Source of the DNA: Elephas maximus indicus
Taxonomy: Eukaryota; Chordata; Mammalia; Proboscidea; Elephantidae
Assembly: GCF_024166365.1 (NCBI RefSeq)
Contig: NC_064827.1
Span: 75,965,135-76,029,134 of the forward strand
Reading direction: 5' to 3'
Length of the DNA: 64,000 nucleotides
The notes under the pieces were generated by a model. It did not search any database. It was not told where the DNA came from and worked only from the letters and a program-made list of their open reading frames with translations. Position 1 is the first letter of the stretch. Every line of letters begins with the position of its first letter. The position numbers and the translations under genes are program-made. Positions 22,500 through 35,960 of this stretch are shown piece by piece.

Positions 22500-23577
22500 A
22501 TTTGTGAGACTGAAGATAAATCACTTGGCACCAATACATTTGAAAAAAATCAGACAAAAGGGTTTTAAAAAATGAAGAAACCCTAAGAATCACGTGGGAC
22601 TCTATCAAGAAGAATAACTTGAGAGTGATTGGAGTATCAGAAAAGGGAGGGGTAACAGAAAATACAGAGAGAATTGTTGAAGATTAGTTGGCAGAAAACT
22701 TCCCTGATATCGTCAAAGATGAAAGGATATCTATCCAAGATGCTCATCAAACCCCATACCAGGTAGATTCCAAAAGAAAGTCACTAAGACATATTATCGT
22801 CAAACTTGCCAAAATCAAAGATAAGGATAAATTTTAAGAGCAGCCAGGGATAAGCTAAAAGTCACCTACAAAGGAGAATCAATAAGAATAAATTCAGACT
22901 ACTCGGCAGAAACCATGCAGGCCACAAGGCAATGGGATGACATATATACAAAGCATTGAAGAAGAAAAACTTCCAGTCAAGAATCATATATCCAGCAAAA
23001 CTGTCTCTCAAATATGAACTCGAAATTAAGACATGTACAGATAAACAGAAGCTTAGGGGATCTGCAAAAACCAAACCAAAACTACAAGAAATACTAAATG
23101 GAATTCTCTGGATAGAAAGTCAATTATATCAGATATCAACCCAACACTAGAACACAAAACAGAGCAACTAGATATTAACTCAGACAAGGAAATCATAAAT
23201 ATAAATCAAGATTTAAAAAAAAAAGCTCAAAATAGGGAATCAGTGATATCACTATGTAAAAGATCACAGTAATCAATAAAGAGCGACTAAATAAAGTAGG
23301 CACAGATCTTCCATATGGAGAGGAAATCAAGGTGATTAAGGAGATACAAGTTAGGTTTAAACTTAGAAAAATAGGGGTAAATATCAAGGTAACCACAAAG
23401 AAGACTAACAATCCTACACTTCAAAATAAAAAACAAGATAAACATAAAGACTCAGCAAAAACAAATTCAATCACAAGGAAAAAGAGGAACACACAATTTA
23501 CAAAGAAAAACTTCTCAGCACCAAAAAGTAAGTGGAAAAATGAAACCGTCAACAAAAGACAAAAAAAAGGTATCAAA

Positions 23578-26500
23578 ATGACAGCACTAAACTCATACCT
23601 ATCTATAATTACGCTGAATGTAAATGGACTAAATGCACCAGTAAAGAGACAGAAAGTTGGAGAATGGATTAAAAAACACGATCCGGATATATGCTGCCTA
23701 CAAGAGATGCACCTTAGACTTAAAGACACAAACAAGCTAAAATTCAAAGAATGGAAAAAAAATACATCAAACAAACAACAATCAAAAAAAGAGCAGGAAT
23801 GGCTGTACTAATTTCTGACAAAACAGACATCAAAATTAAATCTACCACAAAGGATAAAGAAGGACACTATATAATGATTAAAGGGACAATAAACCAGGAG
23901 GATATTTCCATATTAAATATTTATGCACCCAACAACAGGGCTTCAAGATACATAAAATGAACTCGAACAACATTGGAAAGTGAGACAGACAGATCCACAA
24001 TAATAGTAGAAGACTTCAACACACCACTTTCAGTGAAGGACAGGACATCCAGAAAGAAGCTCAATAAAGACACGGAAAAGCTAAATGCCACAATTAACTA
24101 ACTTGACCTCATAGACATATACAGAACACTCCACCCAACAGAAGCCAAGTATACTCTCTTTTCCAGTGCACATGGAACATTATCCAGAATAGACCACATA
24201 TTAGGCCATAAAGCAAGCCTTAACAGAATCCAAAACATTGAAATATTACAAAGCATCTTCTCTGACCATAAGGCCATAAAAGCAGAGGTCAGGGAAAGTC
24301 AGAAAAAGCAGGGAAAAGAAATCAAACACTTGGAAACTGAACAATACCCTGCTTAAAACTGACTGGGTTATAGAAGATATCAAGGATGGAATAAAGAATT
24401 CATAGAATCCAATGAGGATGAAAACACTTCCTATCAGAACCTCTGGGACACAGCGAAAGCAGTCCTCAGAGGTCAATTTATATCAATAAATGCACACATA
24501 CAAAAAGAAGAAAGGGCAAAAATCAAAGAATTATGTCTACAACGTGAACAAATAGAAAGAAAGCAACAAAAGAAACCTTCAGGCACCAGAGGAAAACAAA
24601 TAATAAAAATTAGAGCAGAATTAAATGAAGTAGAAAACATAAAACAATTGAAAGAGTTAACAAAGACCAAAAGCTGGTTCTTTGAAAAGGTTAAGAAAAT
24701 CAATAAACCATTCGCCAGACTGACAAAAGAAAAACAGCAGACGAAGCAAATAACCCAAATAAGAAATGAGATAGGCGCTATCACAACAGACTCAACTGAA
24801 ATTAAAAGAATCATAACAGAGTACTATGAAAAGCTGTACTCTGACAAATTTGAAAACCTAAAGAAAATGGGCAAATCTCTAGAAACACACTACCTAACCT
24901 TAACTAACACAAACAGAAACAGAACAACTAAATAAACCTATAACAAAAGAAGACATTGAAAAAGTAATCAAAAAATTCCCCACAAAGAAAAGCCCTGGCC
25001 CTGACGGCTTCACTGGAGAATTCTACCAAACTTTCAGAGACAAGTTAACACCACTACTGCTAAAGGTATTTCAGAGCATAGAAAAGGATGGAATACTCCC
25101 AAAATCATTCTATGATGCCAGCATAACCCTGATACCAAAACCAGGTAAAGACCCCACAAAAAAAGAAAATTACAGGCCAATATCCTTCATGAACTTAGAT
25201 GCAAAAATCCTAAACAAAATTTTAGCCAACAGAATTCGACATATCAAAAAAACAACTCACCGTGACCAAGAGGGATTCATACCAGGTATGCAGGGATGGT
25301 TCAACACCAGAACAACAATCAGTGTAATCCATCACATAAATAAAACAAAAGATAAGAACCACATGATCTTATCAGTTGATGCAGAAAAGGCATTTGACAA
25401 AGTCCAACATCCATTCATGATAAAAACTCTCAGCAAAATAGGAATAGAAGGAAAATTCCTAAACATTATATATAAAGGGCATTTATACAAAGCCAACAGC
25501 CAACATAGCCCTAAACAGAGAGAGACTGAAACCATTCCCATTGGGCCCAAGGTGATTTATAGATACAATGCAATCCCAATCCAAATACCACTGACATTTT
25601 TTAATGAGATGGAGAAACAAATCACCAACTTCATACGGAAGGGGAAGAGGCCCTGGATAAGTAAAGCATTACTGAAAAAGAACAACAAAGTGGGAAGCCT
25701 CACACTACCTGACTTTAGAACATATTATACCGCCACAGTAGGCAAAACAGCCTGGTAGTGGTACAACAACAGATACACAGACCAATGGAACAGAATTGAG
25801 AATCCAGACATAAATCCATCCACATATGAGCAACTGATATTTGACAAAGGCCCAAAGTCTGTTAAAAGGGGAAAAGACAGTCTCTTTAACAAATGGTATT
25901 GGCATAACTGGATATCCATCTGCAAAAAAATGAAACAAGACCCATACCTCACACCATGCACGAAAACCAACTCAAAATGGACCAAAGACCTAAATATAAA
26001 ATCTAAAACAATAAAGTTCATGGACGAAAAATAGGAACAATGCTAGAAGCCCTAATATATGGCATAAACAGTATACAAAACATTATTAGAACTGCAAAAA
26101 CAGCAAAAGAGAAATTAGATAACTGGGAGCTCCCAAAAGTCCAACACCTATGCTCATCCAAAGACTTCACCAAAAGAGTAAAAAGATTACCTACAGATTG
26201 GAAAAAAGTTTTTAGCTATGACAACTCCGATCAGCAGCTGATCTCTAAAATCTACATGATACTGTAAAAACTCAACTATAAAAAGACAAAAAACCCAGTT
26301 AAAAAATGGGCAAAGATATGAACAGGTACTTCATTAAAGAAGACATTCAGGTAGCTAACAGACACATGAGGAAATGCTCACATTCATTAGCCATTAGATA
26401 AATGGAAATCAAAACTACTATGAGATTCCATCTCATTTCAACAAGGCTGGCATTGATTCAAAAAACACAGAATAATAAACGTTGGAGAGATTGTGGAGAG

Positions 26501-26894
26501 ACTGGAGTACTTATACACTGCTGGTGGGAATGTAAAATGGTACAACCACTTTGGAATCAATTTGGTGCTTCCATAAAATCTAGAAATAGAACTACCATAC
26601 GAAACAGCAATCCCACTCCTTGGAATATATCCTAGAGAAGTAACGGCCTTTACATGAACAGATATATGCACACCCATGTTCACTGCAGCACTGTTTACAA
26701 TAGGAAAAAGCTGGAAGCAACCAAGGTGCCCATCAACGGATGAACAAATAAATAAATTATGGTATATTCACATAATGGAATACTATGCATCGATAAAGAA
26801 CAACAATGAATCTGTGAAACATTTCATAACATGGAGGAACCTGGAAGGCATCATGCTGACTGAAATTAGTTGCAAAAGGACAAATATTGTATGA
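23578..26894 (+). pseudogene. L1-B ORF2 remnant lacking the RT core
   Basis: The start MTALNSYLSIITLNVNGLN at 23578 is the endonuclease N-terminus; QEMHL (normally QETHL) and SDHK near 24261 show the catalytic parts. Frames are broken repeatedly. In the 25189-25758 segment the frame passes from the DAEKAFDKV block directly to …[14 protein letters not shown], so about 490 bp, compared with L1-D, are missing at about 25541-25547; the lost part includes the RQGCPLSP and FADD motifs. The Cys-rich tail near 26510 is present. ORF2 is dead both as an ORF and as an enzyme. Confidence 0.88.
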
Positions 26895-29016
26895 GATCAC
26901 TACTATAAGAACTCAAGGAACAGTTTAAACAGAGAGGTTTTCTTTGATAGTTACCAGACGGGGGGAGGGAGAGAGGGAGGGAGAGGTAGATAGTAGACGA
27001 GAAGTAATTTAGGTGAAGGGAGAGACAACACACAATACAGGAGAGGTCAGCACAACTGGACTATACCAAAAGCAAAGAAATCTCCTGAATAAACCGAACG
27101 CTTTGAAGTCCAGAGTAGCAGGGGCAGGGGTTTGGGGACCATGGTTTCAGGGGACATCTAGGTCAACTGGAATAATAAAAACTATTAAGAAAACATTCTG
27201 CATCCCATTTTGGAGAGTGGCATCTGGGGTCTTAAATGCTAGCATGCAGCCATCTAAGATGCAACAATTGGTCTCAACTCACCTAGAGCAAAGGAGAATG
27301 AAGATCTCCAAAGACAAAAGGTTAAGTATGAGCCCAAGAGTCAGAATGGGCTACACAAATCAAAGACTCCATCAGCCTGAGACCAGAAGAACTAGATGCT
27401 GCCCAGCTACAGCCGATGAACTGCCATGACAGGGAGCACAACAGAGAATCCCTGAAGGAGCAGGAGAGCAGTGGGATGCAGACCCCAAATTCTCATAAAA
27501 AGACCAGACTTAATGGTTTGACTGAGACCAGAGGGACCCTGAAGGTCATGATCCCCACACCTTTTCTTAGCCCAAAACACGAACCATTCTCGAAGCCAAC
27601 TTTTTGGACAAGGATTAGACTGGACTACAAGGCAGAAGATGATACTGGTGAGGAGTAGGCTTCTTGGATCAAGTAGACACATGAGAATATCTCAGCAGCT
27701 TCTGTCTGGAGGGGAGGATGTGAAGGCCGAGGGGGACAGAAGCTGGCTCAATGGACATGGAAACACAGCGTGGAGAGAAGGAATGTGCTGTCTCATTGCG
27801 GGGAGAGCAACTAGGAGTATATGGTAAGGTGTATATAAGATTTTGTATGAGACTGACTTGATTTGTAAACTTTCACTTACAGCACAATTAAAAAAAGAAG
27901 TTTCCTTCACAAAAAACAAGCAAAAAAAAAAGATTATCACATAGGTCTTTAGCTATTACATATATGTTCAAGAATTCAAGGAAACATGAATATAATGAAA
28001 AAAATGGAAGATGTTAGAAAAAGAACCAAACAGAACTTCTAAAGATGAAAAATACAACACCTGAAGTAAAAAATTAACTGGGTAGGATTAATAGTAAACC
28101 ATACATTTGAGAAGAAAAACTCAGTGACCCTGAAGACACAGTAGTAGAAACTATCCAAACTGAGACACAGAAAGAAAAAAGACTTAAAAAATAAAAAATG
28201 AAGAATACAGCTCTTATCTATGGGACAACATTGTTTAACATATATGTAATTGACATCGTAGAAACAGAGTAGGAAGGAAGGAAGCAGCTGAAGAAATAAT
28301 GGCTGGAAAAAATTCCAAATTGGTTGAAAGCTATAACCCAAAGATTCAAGATGCTCAATGAACCCCAAGCAAGATAAACAAAAATCCAGAAGAAAACCAC
28401 ATCAAGGTACATCATAATCAAACTGCAGGAAACCAATATAAAGAGAAAATCTTAAAAGCAACCAGAGGAAAAGAGAAGACACATTATACATTCCCATCAT
28501 TAATAGAACCAGTGGACAGAGAAATCAGTAAGGATATAGAAAACCTGAACATTATAAATCAACTTGATCTAACATATATTCATATGACACTTCTCCCAAC
28601 CAAACAGCAGCATAGACATTCATTTTAAGGACATTTACCAAGACAGAAAACATTCTGGAATAAAACAAGTATCAATACATTTAAAAAGATTCAAATCACA
28701 CAAAGTATATTCTTTGACCACAAAGGAATTAAATTAGAAATCAATAAGAGAAAGATATCTGGAAAATTCCTAATTATCTGAATACTAAACAACACTTTTC
28801 TAAATTGCCATAGATTTAAAACGAGAGAGAGAGAGAAAGAAATACTGTTTCCAATCACCAGCAAACGTACTCTACAAGAAATGTTAGAAACAAAATTCTT
28901 TTGTAGTAATAAAATTTATTCCACATGGTAAATTAAATCTACAGGAAGAAATAGAGTGCCAGAAATGGTAACTACATGGATAAATACAAAATACCTTTTT
29001 CACTTATTTAAAATTA

Positions 29017-29031
29017 AATATATATATATAT
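29017..29031. repeat. (TA)n microsatellite
   Basis: A short run of alternating TA. Confidence 0.7.
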
Positions 29032-29354
29032 AGATAAATAATTGACTGTTTAATGCCATAATAATCACAAAGTTGTATGGTAAATATCATATGCAGAAGT
29101 AAAATGTGTGACAATAATGATACAGATTATAGGAGGGAGAAAATGGAAGTATACTGTTGTTAAAATTCCTATATGTGAAATAGTATAAAAATGTAAAATA
29201 AAAGATATATAAACCAATACTGGAGCTAAAATAAAATTCTAAAAGCAAAACAAAATCTCACCTGAAATGGAGATGAGGCCGGGAAGGAAGAAAAAAGGTA
29301 CAAACGTCAGAAAGGAAAAATAGAAAACAAATAACAAAATGGTAGATTTAAACC

Positions 29355-29396
29355 CCACCCAAACCCAGTGCCATGGAGTTGATTCCAACTCATAGG
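29355..29396 (-). mobile_element. AfroSINE tail-only insertion with TSD
   Basis: Only the 42-base 3' tail of an AfroSINE is present ('cccagtgccatggagttgattcc…'), flanked by the 8-bp repeat TTTAAACC (29347-29354 and 29397-29404). This is an extreme 5' truncation. Confidence 0.7.
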
Positions 29397-30445
29397 TTTA
29401 AACCAAACCACATTAAAATAGTACTGAATGTAAAACTTTACTGTCAAACTAGATAAAAAAGCAGGACCAAACTAATGATACTGAAAAGAATCCACTTTAA
29501 ATATGAAGATATGAGTTTAAAGCAAAACAATGACAACAGATTTGCGATTCAAAGACAAACCAGAAGAAAACTGGTATGACTATATTTATATCAAGCAAAC
29601 TAAGACTGCAGACGAAGGAATATTGCCAAGGATAAAGACAGATATTTCATAACAATGCCTGGGTCATTTTAAGAAGGAGACATAACAGTCCTATATGTGT
29701 ATGAACCCAATACCACGGATTAACATACAGGAAGAAAAAACAATTGAAAAGAGAAATGGACCAGTTTACAATTTAGACACTCCTCTCAAGTATCGTACAA
29801 GGTAACAGAAAATCAGTAAGAATACAGAAGACTTAAAGAACACTTTTTAAATTAGTTCAACATCAAATTAAACAAATTGACATTTACATATCACTACATC
29901 TAATTATAACAGAAATGCATATTCTTTTGAAGTACAAATGGAACCTTCCTCAAGATAATTCACATAAAAATATAAAACACATCTTAAATTTAAAAGTATT
30001 GAAATCATACAGCTAAAGCAGTGCATAAAGGGTAAATGCTTATATTTGAAGAGAAGGAAGGTTTCAGATCTAAGCTTAAAAAAACTGGATTAACAAGAGC
30101 AAATTAAAATCTTAAAAAAAAATCATAGCAAATAAAAAAATAACAATAAAGGTATGAATGGAAATGAAACGCAAGAAACAAATGGTAGTGCAAAATCGAT
30201 GAAATTAAAAGCTGGTTCTTTGAAAAGATTGGGAAAATTGATAAACCTTTAGCTAGACTGCAAAAGAAAAAAGAGAAAGGAAACAAATTATAAATATGAA
30301 GCGTTAAGATCACTAGATAGCCTACAGGGATTAAAAGGATAATGGAAAATCCTTTGCGATATGATATAATGTCATATTATTGATTGAAAGGCTCTACTAT
30401 TATACTGGTAATTCTCCACAAATTAATTACATAGATTCGATGTCC

Positions 30446-30647
30446 TCGTTGTAGCTGTTTATTCAACTCTGACTGATCACGACCACATGTGACAGTGCAG
30501 AACCTCCTCACAGTGGTTTCTTGGCTGTAGTCCTTACAGAAGCAGATTACCAGGTCTTTTTCCCCCAAAGCCACTGGGTGGGTGGGTTCAAACTGCCAAT
30601 CTTTTGTTAGCAATCAAGCACTTAACCATTGCACCACCAGAGTCCCT
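30446..30647 (-). mobile_element. AfroSINE, long class
   Basis: Reverse-oriented copy that retains the middle segment (readable as 'ttcttggctgtagtccttacag…ccaggtctttttccccc') and ends at a tRNA-like head 'gcaccaccagagtcccttt'. It is inserted in the old L1. Confidence 0.85.
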
Positions 30648-31990
30648 TTCAGGTTCAATGTAATCCCAATCAAAATCCTAGCAGAACTTTTTTGTTGAAA
30701 TCGGGAAGCTGATTTTAAAACTCATGTAGAAATCCAAAGGACCTAGTACAACCAAAACACTGAAAAAAATTTTTGGAGGACTCATACTACTTGATTTTAA
30801 GACTTATTATATAGCTAGAATAATCAAGGATGTATTGTATCAGAGGAAGATAAAATTCAAACATCAACAGAACAGAATTGAGTGTCCAGAAATATCTCTA
30901 CATACATATGGTTGACTGACTTTTGACAAAGGTGCCAATGTAATTCAGCAGGAAAAGAATTATCTTTTCAACAAATGATACTAGAACAACCGCATATTCA
31001 TAAAAAGGAAAAACAAAACAAAACAAAACTTTAACCTTTTCCTTACATCCTAAATGAAAACTAACTGAAAATGTATCACAGGCCTAAATGTAAAAGCTAG
31101 AACTATAAAACTTCTAGAAGAAAATATAGGAGAAAATCTTTATGGCTTAGAATAGGCAAAGATTTCTCATACAGAATACACACACAAAAAAAATTCTTAA
31201 AAATAATAACACTCAGGAATAAAAAGACAAACAACCCAATTAAAGAAATGGGAAAAGATTTCAACAGATAATTCACGAAGTAAATTATATGAATACCTAA
31301 GAAACACATGAAAGGATGTTCAGTACCATTATCCACCAACAAAACACAAATTGAACCATAATGAGATACCACTAGACACCTACCAGAATGGCAAAGACTG
31401 ACAATACCAAATGTCTGCAAAGATGCAGAACAACAGGTACTTCTGTATACTGTTGGTGGGCGTGTAAAATGTTACAACCACTATAAGAAAAGGTTTGGCA
31501 ATTTTTTATAAAACTAAGCACACACCTATGCTATAAATGAGAAAATCCAGAAGAAATGTCTATGCAAAGACTTGAACAAGAATGTTAATAGTCACTTTGG
31601 AAACTGACCTGGTGTTCATCAACAGGAAAATGATTAAATAAACATTGTATATTCTAACAACAGAATACTACTCAGTAATAAAAAGGAATCAGCTACTGAT
31701 ACATGTAACAACATGGATGAATCTTAAGAACGTTATGCTCAAAGAAGGCTTACACAAAAGATGTATACTATATGATTCACGTTCTTGACTAAGTGAAACT
31801 TTAGTGAAAATAATCAGTGTTTGCCTCTGGGGTGGGTTGGGACTGACTGAGACCTTTCTGGAGTGATAATGTGTTCTACATCTTGGTAGGGGCTTGGGTA
31901 ACACAGGTGTATGTATTTGTCAAAAACTCATCTAATGGTATTTAGTTTTGTGCATTTCATTGTATGTAAACTTTACACAAAAAAGTAAAT

Positions 31991-33245
31991 TTTTACGTAA
32001 TTTAGTTATTTACAGGCATGCTGAAGTATTTAAGGGTAAAATCTATTGATGTTCACAATTTACTTCAAAATGAATAAAAATAAGATACAATGATAGATGG
32101 GAAGAGGGATGGACAGATGGACAAATATGTGAGAAAGCAAATATACCAAAATGTTAACTGCACTATCTACATGGTGAGTATATGGGTACCTACTGTATCA
32201 TTATTTCACATATTAAAATTATCATAATGATGAAAAAATAACAATGCTTTGAAACTAAGTTACAAAAGACTTCTATAAATGTTCAAATATATTTGAAAAC
32301 GAACCAAGCTTTACTTATGGAAGTGAAAATATAACGGTCAACATTTGTAAACCTCAATGAGCAATGTTATATAGATACATGAATACACAGAATGAAACAA
32401 ACTCAACAGCAAAAGAGACAAAATACTTGCATACACTGTTCAAAGAAGAGGAACACAGGATAACACATATGAAAAGCTGCTCAACCTGAACAGTAATCAG
32501 GGAAATGAAAATTAGAACCACAATGAGCTACTACTTTACACCTACAAGATTCACATAAAACTGAATATATGACTGCAACAAATGTAGACAAGGATTAGAG
32601 CAACAGCAACTCTTACACGCTGCTGATCGGAATGTAAATTGATACAACCACTTACATGCCTATATCCTCTAACCTGGCAATTCCACTACTGGGTATATTT
32701 CCCAGAGAAAATCTTACACACGTGCACCAGTAAACTGATATAAGAATTTCACAGTGGCATTATTTGTAATAATAAAAAACTAGAAACAATCCAAATACCC
32801 ATTATCAGTAAAATGGATAAGTAATTTGTGATATATTGTCAAATAAGGGAACTCCATGTAGCAGTGAAAAGAAATGAATGAAAGTTACAGTCATCAATAT
32901 GGCTCAGTCTCAGGAATATTAATGCTGAGTGAAATCAAGCTGTAAAAGAAAATATACAATATGGATCCATCATAAGTCATGTAGAAATACATGTGACAAA
33001 ACTATAAAGAAAAGTGAATCATAATCATAAAATTCAGGATGGCAGTTTCATTTGAAAGGAAGAGGGACAGGGATAGCACCAGAGAGGACCTACAGAGGGC
33101 CTCAAAGGTAATGAAAATGTTCTACTCCTTGACTGGGTGGGAGCTACTCGGATGTGACTTATATTGTTAATCTTTATACCTTATATATTAATTTGTAAAT
33201 ATTACTTTGGATTTGTCCAAACTTTATTCAATTCAGGTAAACTAT
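31991..33245 (+). repeat. Unassigned spacer then ancient L1 3' region
   Basis: 31991-32380 shows nothing I can assign. From about 32380 to 33245 the sequence follows an L1 ORF2 C-terminus and 3' end ('ggaatgtaaattgatacaaccac', 'atggataagtaatttgtg', 'tgctgagtgaaatcaag'), heavily diverged. Confidence 0.6.
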
Positions 33246-33311
33246 AACACATAATTCTTAAATACCTAACTTAAATGGTAAAATTGGTCTTTAATGATAC
33301 TCTTTGCCTAC

Positions 33312-33412
33312 CCGAAAAATCTTGTGCATCCTCATGGTGGCTGAACAAAAGATAAATCTTGTGAGAAGCAAGCGAAGAAATTCATCTCCAAAAAACTGAA
33401 GAAATGCCTGAT
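33312..33412 (-). CDS. SCAI: SCAI penultimate coding exon
   Basis: This 101-base exon encodes (D)QAFLQFFGDEFLR…MRMHKIFR of SCAI. It begins with the last two bases of a split Asp codon (phase 1 from the previous exon) after a TTTGCAG acceptor, and ends on a codon boundary at CGG followed by a GTAGGC donor. The phases agree with both neighbours. The segment is mostly helical and hydrophobic and belongs to the conserved C-terminal half of SCAI. Confidence 0.97.
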
Positions 33413-33601
33413 CTGCAAAGAGGAAAAAGGTGACAGTAAAAGGAAGCTTAAATGAAAAATAAATGTCAAAGAGGAGGAAAACCTTCCCAATTTTCCTGCC
33501 TGGGACAAATACCTTTAAAAAGTCAAACAATTTAAAATAAGTAACAAGATTAAGCCATAATGGTACATTCTGTTAAGTGTTCAGTTAGATTAGTAGGGTA
33601 C

Positions 33602-33775
33602 CTATTGAACGTGAATGAGTCAGTAGCTGAGCAATATCTCGGTTGATTTTTCGAAGATATTCTTGACACTTTTCCCATAGGCCTCTACGCATGCTTGACA
33701 ATCCAGAGACAAACAGGAAGGCCATGAGAGGATTGTTCAAAAAGAGAGTGAAGAGACTACCTCGTTGAGACTGAT
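33602..33775 (-). CDS. SCAI: SCAI internal coding exon
   Basis: This 174-base exon encodes (D)QSQRGSLFTLFLNN…LLTHSRSI plus the first base of the next Asp codon. The acceptor is TTATTACAG and the donor is G|GTACCC. Both ends are phase 1 (split Asp codons), so skipping this exon would keep the frame. It is separated from the penultimate exon by an intron of only 189 bases. The sequence matches the SCAI C-terminal region without any frame break. Confidence 0.97.
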
Positions 33776-34284
33776 CTGTAATAACAAACATGTTATATAT
33801 AGACAACAGTTTTATAAACTATAAGAGACACATTTGAGGAACATTTTTACATACTGACAACCTATAAAATTAAAGCTGTATCATTAAATCATAAGCCAAC
33901 AAAGCAGATTCTGCATGGAACTACAAGAACATAGCCCAGGTATGTTGCTTTCTGCTGAACATTAGAACCTAGTAAACTTAAGAGAAATGGAAAGCAAACA
34001 TATTCCTTAGTACTTTTTATCCAAGTAACAAATTTCACCAAAACAGAAAGTGCTGGATCAGAGACAATTCACGATGGAAATGCCTGGTGTATACTAGAAT
34101 AGCCAATCTTCTTCATTTCCCTTGATAGTTGCTCTTTCTCTGCATAGTCCTTAAATGTCAGCATTTTCTTTCATTGTCCACACACATTGCTGATCTCACC
34201 TACTCCCATGATGTCATTCTATTTTCCTAATGATTCCCAATTTTCTCTCTGCAGCCTAGATAGAACTCCCTAGGTCTAGAACTG

Positions 34285-34505
34285 TGCTGTCCTACAGTAG
34301 CTACTGGACACTTAAAATGTGACTAGTCCAAATTGAGATGCACTGGTAAGTGTAAAACATACGCTGGATTTCAAAGACTTAGTACAGAACGATGTATTAA
34401 CAACACTAATTTCACCTGTTTCTTTTTGCTTTTTTTAATGTGCCTACTAGAACATTTTAAATTAACATGTGACTCACATTATATTTCTACTGGACAACAT
34501 TGCTC
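34285..34505. repeat. Ancient DNA-transposon (MER-type) fragment
   Basis: The ends are near-inverted (GTGCTGTCCTACAGTAGC… and …CTACTGGACAACATTGC), and the interior includes 'ctagtccaaattgagatgcac' and 'tgtttctttttgc', which recall a common mammalian hAT-type MITE. I cannot name the subfamily. Confidence 0.55.
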
Positions 34506-34509
34506 TAGA

Positions 34510-35240
34510 CCACATAGTCAACCTAGCTCTCAAACTTAACATGTCAAAAATTGAAAACAAATTCTTTCCCCTTTTGTTCTCTGCAAATCTGCTTCTCATC
34601 AAGTTCATTTCTTCCAACACCCCAGCTAGAAAACTAGGAATCCATCACTGCCTCGAGTCCATCAACAAGTCCTGTTGCTTACATGGCCTTCATATTTTTT
34701 GGAGCCAGCTACCCAGTCGTAGTACTAGCTCCAGCCACCACCATCTCCGTGTTTGCATCAATGCCTCTCTCCAATTCATTCTCTACAAGGTTAGCTCGAT
34801 GTCCTTTCATGGCACTCCTCTGTTTAGAATCTTTTGATGGCACCCACTGTCCTCCACTTAAGCCTCTTAATAAACCTTAAAAGGCTTTTTAATAATGCAG
34901 CTACACAATCTACAACTCTACCCTTTAGCTAGAAGGAACTACTTTAATTTCTCTAAATGTATCATAAAGTCTCTCACCTTAGGGCCTTAGCAACATGCTA
35001 TTTCTCTGCTGGGACACTCTTGCTCAACCATATCCCCCCATTCCCAACTAATTCCACATATCCTTCACATTCATTTTACATATCATTTTATCCACTTCCT
35101 TCACCCTCACGTGCTGGCTAGGTATTCCTCTTCTGTGTTCCATGAGCTTCCTACTATGAAACATATCACACTTACACTGTTGTCTATATCTCTTACTAGA
35201 CATTTGGCTTTGTGAGAACAATAACTGTGCTTGTCTGGTT
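34510..35240 (+). repeat. L2 LINE, sense
   Basis: It matches L2 coding-to-3' phrases ('aaacttaacatgtcaaaa', 'atgcctctctccaattcattctct', 'tttctctgctgggacactcttg'). Confidence 0.65.
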
Positions 35241-35609
35241 GGTGTGTCATCTCCAGTAATGTCTGTAGAATGAGTAAAGTAACTCTTGGCTAAAGAGAGA
35301 ACAGTAGGCTTTAGATGCCAAAGGTACAGGAACCCAATCTGATATTCCAAATACTTGGTATCTGCTAGTTTTGCACTCAGATGGAGGGCCAACTCCCTTT
35401 TGCAAAAATGATTCGCAATAATGTCTGTGGATAAATCCAAAAGATTTCTCAAAAAAGAATTTTGAATCTGTTTATGTAATTAAACAACTCATCTAAGGTA
35501 TTAGAGGTCTAAGTTTTATAGCACAAAAGATAGGCTACTGGACCAAAATAAGTTAAGGACATGTAATACAAATAAGTATATTAATAATAATAATAGTTAA
35601 AATATAATA

Positions 35610-35790
35610 GGTATATATTATGTACCTAGTATTCTATGAGTTAGGTACTATTATTAACCCCATTTGATAGATGAAGAAACTGAGGCACAGAATGGTTAAG
35701 TTAACTTCCCAGGGTCACACAGCTAATAGGTGGCTGAGTTGATATTCAAATTCAGTCAGTTTGCCTCCGGAGTCTGTATTTTTATCCTCT
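35610..35790 (-). repeat. MIR SINE, antisense
   Basis: A clear MIR core: 'gatgaagaaactgaggcaca', 'cagggtcacacagctaatagg'. Confidence 0.85.
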
Positions 35791-35960
35791 ATACAATAAA
35801 GCCTTTCGGACTAAATAATCTTGGTATTAATGCATTAGACCACGTGATTTTAAATAAAGGTGTATTTTAACAGGACAAATTAATAGCAAAAAGTACTCTC
35901 AAATAGTAGGGAGGTGTTACATTCACCCAGAAATAAGAAACAGGATAACAAGTCCTCAAA

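Larger units (their letters stand above)
20566..27929 (+). mobile_element. L1-B: full-length L1 with 15-bp target-site duplication
   Basis: A 7.36-kb insertion with 5' region, ORF1, ORF2 relics, 3' UTR and A-rich tail. AAGATTATCACATAG occurs on both sides (20551-20565 and 27930-27944), which marks a normal LINE insertion. The 5' region carries three tandem units of about 89 bp (20801-21066). Both ORFs are broken and ORF2 has a large internal deletion. It lies antisense in the last SCAI intron and splits an older L1/HAL1. Confidence 0.95.
27945..31990 (+). mobile_element. Old L1/HAL1-like LINE, interrupted
   Basis: From 28000 to about 28480 the sequence resembles an ancient ORF1 ('gctgaagaaataatggctgg', 'aatcaaactgcaggaaacc'); from 28560 on it is ORF2-like, and 30650-31990 matches the post-RT region and 3' end ('actacttgattttaagactt', 'tggttgactgacttttgac'). 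Its 5' part is at about 20430-20550, on the other side of L1-B. It also contains two AfroSINE insertions. It is far more diverged than L1-B. Confidence 0.7.

Noticed and set aside
29017-29031. TA run as a possible replication or regulatory element
   Set aside because: A plain microsatellite inside an old LINE.
35048-35452. 134-codon minus-strand frame between SCAI exons
   Set aside because: It covers an L2 fragment and adjoining intron, has no known domain and no splice signals that fit SCAI.
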